Assembly (NCBI GenBank): GCA_965659945.1
Contig: CBFHYJ010000016.1
Location: 1-26,566 of the forward strand
DNA length: 26,566 nucleotides
Reading direction: 5' to 3'
Source: VMDJ01 sp965659945
GTDB taxonomy: Bacteria > Pseudomonadota > Gammaproteobacteria > Chromatiales > Chromatiaceae
Position 1 is the stretch's first letter. Each line of letters begins with the position of its first letter. Under the pieces are notes generated by a model, which worked only from the letters and a program-made list of their open reading frames with translations, searched no databases and was not told the origin of the DNA. Positions 22,655 through 26,566 of this stretch are shown here, piece by piece. A program made the position numbers and the translations under genes.

Positions 22655-23437
22655 ATGAAACATACAGTCTCGCTCTGGATCTTTAGCGCGGTTTTGATGG
22701 GTTTCTCTGTGCCAGTTGTGTCAAAAACAGTTGAGGGCACACAGATATTTTCATTCGCTAGCGATAAGACGGTCGATGCAGGATGTGGTGAGGCTTTGAG
22801 TCGTCTTAAGTTAAGACTGATCGAAAATGCGTGCGGATCAGTACTGCAGGGAGCAAAGGTACGTCTTAAATCAGAGGGTGTTGATCAACTTAATCTTTAT
22901 CTAAGAGAGGATATCTCTGGATACATCACTAAATGGGGTTATGTGAGTAAAACCGTGGAGTCGCTTTCGGGTAACAGTAGTGGGTTACTTCAGTGTGCGA
23001 TCAAAGCCTCGTTTGAGGTGACATGTAGAGATGATGTCGACCTAAATCAAAGGCAGCCATTAAGTGCAAGCTTATCCGAAAGTGTCATAAAAGATGGGCA
23101 AACAGTACGTCTTGAGGTTGGTGATGCAAATAAAGGGCGATTCATTCATGTTTTTGTGTGGATGCCTTATTTGGGTGAGCATGGTCGATTAGCTCCATTG
23201 CTGAGAAATGAGCTTATTAAAGATAAGTTTAGCCTACCAGTTGAGGGTGCTTGGGAGGTGGGTCTTCCAGTAGGTAAGACAAGTGCTGATGAAGCCTTAG
23301 TGATCATCTCCTCAGCTGAAAAGTTGGATATGAAAAATGATCAGCATCTCGAAGAAGATGAGTTTTTTAGATGGCTTTTGAGTATTCCGGCAAAAGATCG
23401 CCGCGAAGTCATGTTGCCATATCAAATAGTGGAGTGA
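22655..23437 (+). CDS. Exported protein with FlgT/LPP20-like and DUF4384-like parts
   Basis: A 260-residue product. ATG 22655 is preferred to the GTG at 22643, because it opens a clean signal peptide (SLWIFSAVLMGFSVPVVS). The N-terminal half (EALSRLKLRLIENACGSVLQGAKV ... CAIKASFEVTCR) follows the pattern of FlgT N-terminal and LPP20 domains. The C-terminal half (SESVIKDGQTVRLEVGD, FIHVFVWMPYLGEHGRLAPLL, LPVEGAWEVGLPVGKTSADE) follows DUF4384, a domain often fused or linked to caspase domains in bacteria. That agrees with its place two genes after the caspase. Both assignments come from pattern, not from a search. Confidence 0.75.
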   Translation: MKHTVSLWIFSAVLMGFSVPVVSKTVEGTQIFSFASDKTVDAGCGEALSRLKLRLIENACGSVLQGAKVRLKSEGVDQLNLYLREDISGYITKWGYVSKTVESLSGNSSGLLQCAIKASFEVTCRDDVDLNQRQPLSASLSESVIKDGQTVRLEVGDANKGRFIHVFVWMPYLGEHGRLAPLLRNELIKDKFSLPVEGAWEVGLPVGKTSADEALVIISSAEKLDMKNDQHLEEDEFFRWLLSIPAKDRREVMLPYQIVE

Positions 23438-23439
23438 GC

Positions 23440-24813
23440 ATGTTTAATAAAAAAGGATGGTCTCTTATAGCGATAGCCTCACTGGTCTTCTCTGGCTGCA
23501 GTACGCAATATGTCAAAAAAGACTCTGTATCTGATTTGGCAGCAGAGAAAGACGCAAAAGATCGTGTCAGTTACCACATTAATAACGAAGCATGGAATCC
23601 TGAGCCAACTTGCATCATCGTTTCACCATTGGCTGCTAATACGGTTAATGCCGACAAAGTTGAATTAATTCGTAAAGGTATCTATGCGCATCTAGCTCCT
23701 AAAGGCTATCGCATGGCATCGTTAAGGGATGTTGATTATTGGTACGCAAATCAAAACCAATCGCCTGTGAGTTTAGACTCACTGAGTGCTGACCTTGATT
23801 GTCCTTATGTTTTACATGGTCAGGTCACTGAATTTCAGAAAGGTTATTTCGCGATTTACTCAGAGCAAAGTGTCGGTGCTGAGTTAACCCTTGAGCGTGC
23901 GAGCGATAACCTTGTGCTTTGGCAAGCGAAGCATACAGCTTCATTGTCAGATGGAGACCTGCCACTTGGACCATTAAGTATTGCATCAGGTATTTTCTCG
24001 GCGGGCTATAACATGACCGATGAACAAACTTTGCGTGCGATAGATGATCTATCTCGTCGTTTAATGACCACGCTTCCTGATGCAAAGAAATCAGCGTCAA
24101 TGGGTATGTATACAGCTAAGCAAACATGGCGATATGACATGAATACATGGCTGGAGTCAGTGCCTGAGGAAGATCGCAAAGTGGCTCTTGAGCAGTTGCT
24201 TCAGCGACATGATATGACGTCGATGCAGCGTGAATTTGCTTATGGAAGGCTGGCCTCGATTGATGAGTCAAGCCATACCAAGTTTTTGTGGGCAGAAGAC
24301 AGGCTAAGTAGAAAAGATTATTCAGGATCATTTGCGTTACTCGAGCAAATAGAAGCTGATGAGACTACAAATCCTCAATACTGGTATTACAAGGGAAGAA
24401 GTCTTTCTGCTCTTAAACGATATGATGAGTCAGATGTTAGTTTGATAAAAGCCATATCAAGAAATAAAGGTAATCCTGATTATTTTGTTGCCTTGGGGCA
24501 CGTTAACGCCAAACGCGGAAATTTAGATAGAGCAAGGGCTGCTTATCTTAAGGTGGTTGATTTAGAACCTAGTAATACGTTTGCTTTATATAACTTGGGC
24601 GTTATTGATTTTAACGAGGGAGATTACCCCCAATCAATTGATGCGTTCTTAAAGGTGGGTCAGATATATAAGGAGGCTGGCAGCCTTGTGCAGCTTAAAA
24701 AGATACTCAAGGAATTAGAGCCTATGAAAAAGGAAATGAGCGATAACCGGCAAAAGATCTATGAGTCATTGCTTTCATCGATCAATGAAGCTGTTGATCA
24801 AAATAAAATTTAA
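23440..24813 (+). CDS. Lipoprotein with GNA1162-like N-terminal domain and C-terminal TPRs
   Basis: 457 residues from ATG 23440 (GGAG ahead, two bases after the previous stop). Lipobox FSGC with Cys20 and Ser after it. The region 40-220 resembles the DUF799/GNA1162 lipoproteins, cousins of CsgG and TolB N-terminal domains: ECIIVSPLAANTVNADKVEL-like opening (TCIIVSPLAANTVNADK here), IRKGIYAHLAPKGYRM, CPYVLHGQVTEF, GAELTLERASDNLVLWQA. From about residue 300 there are TPR helices (YWYYKGRSLSALKRYDES, PDYFVALGHVNAKRGNLDRA, FALYNLGVIDFNEGDYPQS). Likely an outer-membrane scaffold in the periplasm. Domain names are moderately sure. Confidence 0.78.
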   Translation: MFNKKGWSLIAIASLVFSGCSTQYVKKDSVSDLAAEKDAKDRVSYHINNEAWNPEPTCIIVSPLAANTVNADKVELIRKGIYAHLAPKGYRMASLRDVDYWYANQNQSPVSLDSLSADLDCPYVLHGQVTEFQKGYFAIYSEQSVGAELTLERASDNLVLWQAKHTASLSDGDLPLGPLSIASGIFSAGYNMTDEQTLRAIDDLSRRLMTTLPDAKKSASMGMYTAKQTWRYDMNTWLESVPEEDRKVALEQLLQRHDMTSMQREFAYGRLASIDESSHTKFLWAEDRLSRKDYSGSFALLEQIEADETTNPQYWYYKGRSLSALKRYDESDVSLIKAISRNKGNPDYFVALGHVNAKRGNLDRARAAYLKVVDLEPSNTFALYNLGVIDFNEGDYPQSIDAFLKVGQIYKEAGSLVQLKKILKELEPMKKEMSDNRQKIYESLLSSINEAVDQNKI

Positions 24814-24829
24814 ATAAGTGAGTACGGAT

Positions 24830-25432
24830 ATGAAAAAAATAAGTGCGTTAGTTTTATTGGGTTCTTTTCTTACTGGATGTTCAACAATCCCAGAGCCGGG
24901 GACGCCTGAAGCTGCTCTCTGGTTGAAAGAGCAAAAGGAAGAAAAAAGAATGGAGGCTGCCGAAGAGGGTATAGATAATTTACCAGGGTGGTTTTTAGAG
25001 CCTGATTGTTCTTTATCTGCGGTGTGCGCCACATCTACTGCAGTATCTGAAGATCTGCAGTTAGCAATGGATAAAGCTGTTTTAGATGCCAAGTTCACAA
25101 TTGCGGATAAGCTTCGCGGTTTGATGAGCGGAAAAATTAAACGTTTTGTTGAAGAATTAGACGAAGCGGATCAAAAAGATTTATATCAAGAAACCACTAA
25201 AGTCGTTCAAAGCTTATTTACTGATGTCAAAATGGCGGGATATCGCGTTGCTGAAAGAGAGATTGGTGCGACAAAGCAAGGTTACAGGGCGTACGTTTTA
25301 GTGGAATACCCAATTGGTGAAGCTAATAAGGTATTTCTAAATGAAGTAAAAGGCAGCGGGATTTTGGAAAAACGACAAAGAGTGAAGAAGGCTTTTGCTG
25401 AGCTTGAGGCTGAAATTAACGGAGCAAAATAA
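24830..25432 (+). CDS. LPP20-like lipoprotein
   Basis: 200 residues from ATG 24830, which starts the lipoprotein signal MKKISALVLLGSFLTGC (Cys17); a GTG at 24818 is 12 bases earlier and less likely. The mature part has a short charged helix, then LPGWFLEP (as in many LPP20 proteins, where a P-x-W motif opens the domain), a helix with MDKAVLDAKFTIADKLRGLMSG, and strands GYRVAEREIGATKQGYRAYVLVEYP, the typical LPP20/FlgT ending. It is the last gene of the caspase operon; the terminator at 25547 follows. Confidence 0.8.
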   Translation: MKKISALVLLGSFLTGCSTIPEPGTPEAALWLKEQKEEKRMEAAEEGIDNLPGWFLEPDCSLSAVCATSTAVSEDLQLAMDKAVLDAKFTIADKLRGLMSGKIKRFVEELDEADQKDLYQETTKVVQSLFTDVKMAGYRVAEREIGATKQGYRAYVLVEYPIGEANKVFLNEVKGSGILEKRQRVKKAFAELEAEINGAK

Positions 25433-25519
25433 TAATCTTTGACCATAAGCATTCTTTACGATAATTTTTAATTTCCTAAAAGCTGCCTCTATCTGCTCGA
25501 CCCTCAGTATTCTCGAGTA

Positions 25520-25533
25520 ACTTCTTAAGAAGT
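25520..25533. repeat. 14-base perfect palindrome ACTTCTTAAGAAGT
   Basis: Lies between the LPP20-like gene and the terminator. It could be an operator for the transporter gene at 25629 or the base of an extra hairpin before the terminator. No evidence separates these. Confidence 0.4.
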
Positions 25534-25546
25534 AGGCATGAATCTT

Positions 25547-25572
25547 AGCCCCGTTTTTTGGGGCTTTTTTTT
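25547..25572 (+). terminator. Rho-independent terminator of the caspase operon
   Basis: AGCCCC (25547-25552), loop GTTTTTT, GGGGCT (25560-25565), then a run of T to 25572. It lies about 115 bases after the last gene of the caspase operon. Confidence 0.9.
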
Positions 25573-25628
25573 AAACAGAAAAACTTCGTGCGTACAGAAA
25601 TGAATGTCAACAATTAAAGGATGTGGTC

Positions 25629-25910
25629 TTGGATTGGAAATATTTTGGTGTTGTGTTTGCGGCAGTCTTCATTGCTGAATTGGGTGATAAAACGCAGTTG
25701 GCTACGATGCTGTTTGCATCAGATAAAGAGATGAGCAAATGGGTTGTCTTTTTTGCAGCTTCAACAGCGTTGATAGCGACATCAGCAATTGGTGTGATTG
25801 CAGGATCTACAATCTCTGAGTTTGTGAGTGAGAAGATGTTGGCCTTAGTCGCCGGCGTAGGGTTTATCGTGGTGGGTATTTGGACCATTTATAGTGTTTT
25901 CAAGATTTGA
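25629..25910 (+). CDS. Half-size TMEM165/GDT1-family cation transporter
   Basis: A 93-residue membrane protein with three spans and one copy of the family signature E-x-G-D-K-T (Glu17 to Thr22 in IAELGDKTQLATMLFA). GDT1/UPF0016 proteins transport Mn2+, Ca2+ or both; full-size members have two such motifs, and half-size members with one motif are known and are thought to pair. TTG 25629 is the likely start, as AAAGGA (25616-25621) is spaced 7 bases from it, whereas GTG 25623 is only one base away. No second half is found in the window. Confidence 0.85.
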   Translation: MDWKYFGVVFAAVFIAELGDKTQLATMLFASDKEMSKWVVFFAASTALIATSAIGVIAGSTISEFVSEKMLALVAGVGFIVVGIWTIYSVFKI

Positions 25911-26302
25911 GCACACGATGAGGAATTATTGGGTATAACAAATGTAAGACTAAGCGCTTCAGATATTCAAAATCAAAAGTAATGTTGCTTAGATAAGTTA
26001 TGTGCTGAAATCGATAAAGTTATTAGTGTTGATTCAGTAAACTAAGCTAAGATTTTCTGTGCTTGGGGGTGAGTTTTTAGTTGAACGATCTTTGATTAAT
26101 GGTGGGGTTAGATTTGCATTGCCAAAATGCACTAGCGTGGACAATCACAACTGACTTAGAGCCTAGGCGAGATCAGGTGGTTATTCACTGCGTTATAAAT
26201 AGAAAAGCTCATTCTCAAGATTTTATTGGCTCAATTTCGCGATATTCTGTAGCCGTATATTTTTGTTAAGTGCTCAGAGCAATGACGAAGAAAGGTTTTA
26301 CT
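25911..26302. other. A+T-rich intergenic region before the last gene
   Basis: No gene of normal length is visible. It holds the doubtful 56-codon frame at 26099-26269 and, further right, the hairpin leader at 26303. I see no terminator hairpin after the transporter gene and no clear repeats or tRNA. TAAGCGCTTCAG near 25953 contains a short palindrome of no clear meaning. Confidence 0.5.
26099..26269 (+). CDS. Possible small protein, 56 aa
   Basis: An ATG-to-TAA frame in the 470-base gap, beginning MVGLDLHCQNALAW and containing LEPRRDQVVIHCVINRKA, which reads like a plausible strand-helix protein. A stop lies two codons before the ATG, so this is the only start. No ribosome site is seen, and the family is unknown. 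It may be chance. Confidence 0.25.
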   Translation: MVGLDLHCQNALAWTITTDLEPRRDQVVIHCVINRKAHSQDFIGSISRYSVAVYFC

Positions 26303-26332
26303 GTAAAGCATCTTGGATGCAGGAGGCTTTAC
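26303..26332 (+). promoter_or_regulatory. Hairpin that can mask an AGGAGG site in the leader of the last gene
   Basis: GTAAAGC (26303-26309) pairs with GCTTTAC (26326-26332). An alternative inner stem is GCATC-TTG-GATGC (26308-26320). The near-perfect ribosome site AGGAGG (26321-26326) lies in the loop and at the stem edge. It is followed by ATG 26333 (Met-Ser-stop) and ATG 26338 of the candidate leader peptide. Confidence 0.4.
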
Positions 26333-26337
26333 ATGTC

Positions 26338-26391
26338 ATGATCAATGCAGCACAGTCAGGCTTAATGCAAAGGAGTACCCTCAATGAATAA
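26338..26391 (+). CDS. Candidate leader peptide, 17 aa
   Basis: MINAAQSGLMQRSTLNE, then TAA, which overlaps the ATG of the next gene by 8 bases. The strong AGGAGG lies 11 bases before its ATG, and 6 bases before a two-codon frame at 26333. Overlap of this kind allows translational coupling. Without comparison to relatives it remains a guess. Confidence 0.25.
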   Translation: MINAAQSGLMQRSTLNE

Positions 26392-26566
26392 CCGTAGTTT
26401 TAAATCACTCATACTCGTCGCTTTTCTTACATTCTTAAGCCATCCACTTCTGGCAGATGAAAGCATCGTTGAGCAAATGAATGAGTACATGTCGTTTCAG
26501 CCATATGAGTCAGGCATTATGGTTCCGCAGCAGATTGACAAGTCTGTTTTTGAGACTGCTTTGTTC
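26384..26566 (+). CDS. Exported protein, probably rhodanese-like (3' end outside window)
   Basis: Sixty-one residues are visible. A signal peptide (SLILVAFLTFLSHPLLA-DES) is followed by VEQMNEYMSFQPYESGIMVPQQID and FETALF. The run of a short helix, GI-x-x-x-QI, then a hydrophobic strand is how periplasmic single-domain rhodaneses begin just before their DTR motif; the motif itself would be past the edge. AAAGGAG (26369-26375) is a good ribosome site with spacing 8. Gene and export are fairly sure; rhodanese is an inference from the opening. Confidence 0.7.
   Translation, partial: MNNRSFKSLILVAFLTFLSHPLLADESIVEQMNEYMSFQPYESGIMVPQQIDKSVFETALF

Overview
The window looks like chromosomal DNA of a marine-type gammaproteobacterium. 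This rests on gene content and order only: a CBB-type class II aldolase, srkA, typA, a hisBHAF-hisE-tatABC run and an SHP/DHC heme-protein operon. An Oceanospirillales-like member is my best guess; I cannot name a species.

Left part (1-17060) is mostly conserved housekeeping DNA. It starts with the 3' end of a fructose-bisphosphate aldolase gene and its terminator, then ugd (UDP-glucose dehydrogenase). A minus-strand operon purC-glutaredoxin-srkA converges on ugd, and the stop codons overlap. Next come an unrecognised gene, an orphan DUF2384 (Xre/MbcA/ParS) antitoxin-like gene with a 67-aa partner, a Sel1-repeat exported protein, typA/bipA and dtd. Then follow histidine synthesis genes hisB-hisH-hisA-hisF-hisE (hisI missing), joined to tatA-tatB-tatC. 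TatC is unusual: its membrane core is followed by an acidic linker and a FimV-C-like helical tail. A DUF255 thioredoxin-fold protein, moaA and an unrecognised 252-aa protein complete this part.

Boundary (17060-18097): a candidate small RNA or terminator region, a small zinc-ribbon gene, a cluster of inverted and direct repeats that may be a decayed element end, a 5'-truncated ORF, and, exactly at its truncated end, the 3' half of a tRNA-Arg(CCG) gene. This is the classic scar of integration into a tRNA gene, so DNA to the right may be an island.

Right part (18098-26566) looks A+T richer by eye and accessory. A compact minus-strand operon encodes an SHP-type monoheme cytochrome (DUF1924), a diheme cytochrome c, a membrane-anchored LuxR-type regulator, a small coiled-coil protein and a cytochrome b561. 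Divergent from it is a plus-strand operon of five exported proteins: a secreted caspase-like protease with an Asp-Gly repeat, an unknown lipoprotein, an LPP20/FlgT-like plus DUF4384-like protein, a GNA1162-like plus TPR lipoprotein, and an LPP20-like lipoprotein. The intergenic region between them carries four copies of the 7-mer TGGTTTA, two of them forming a palindrome. I propose that the operons share a regulator, perhaps the membrane LuxR protein. This caspase-lipoprotein set, possibly linked to heme redox sensing, is the best candidate for an undescribed system here. The window ends with a half-size GDT1-type transporter, a 470-base region with a possible leader peptide, and the start of a probable secreted rhodanese.
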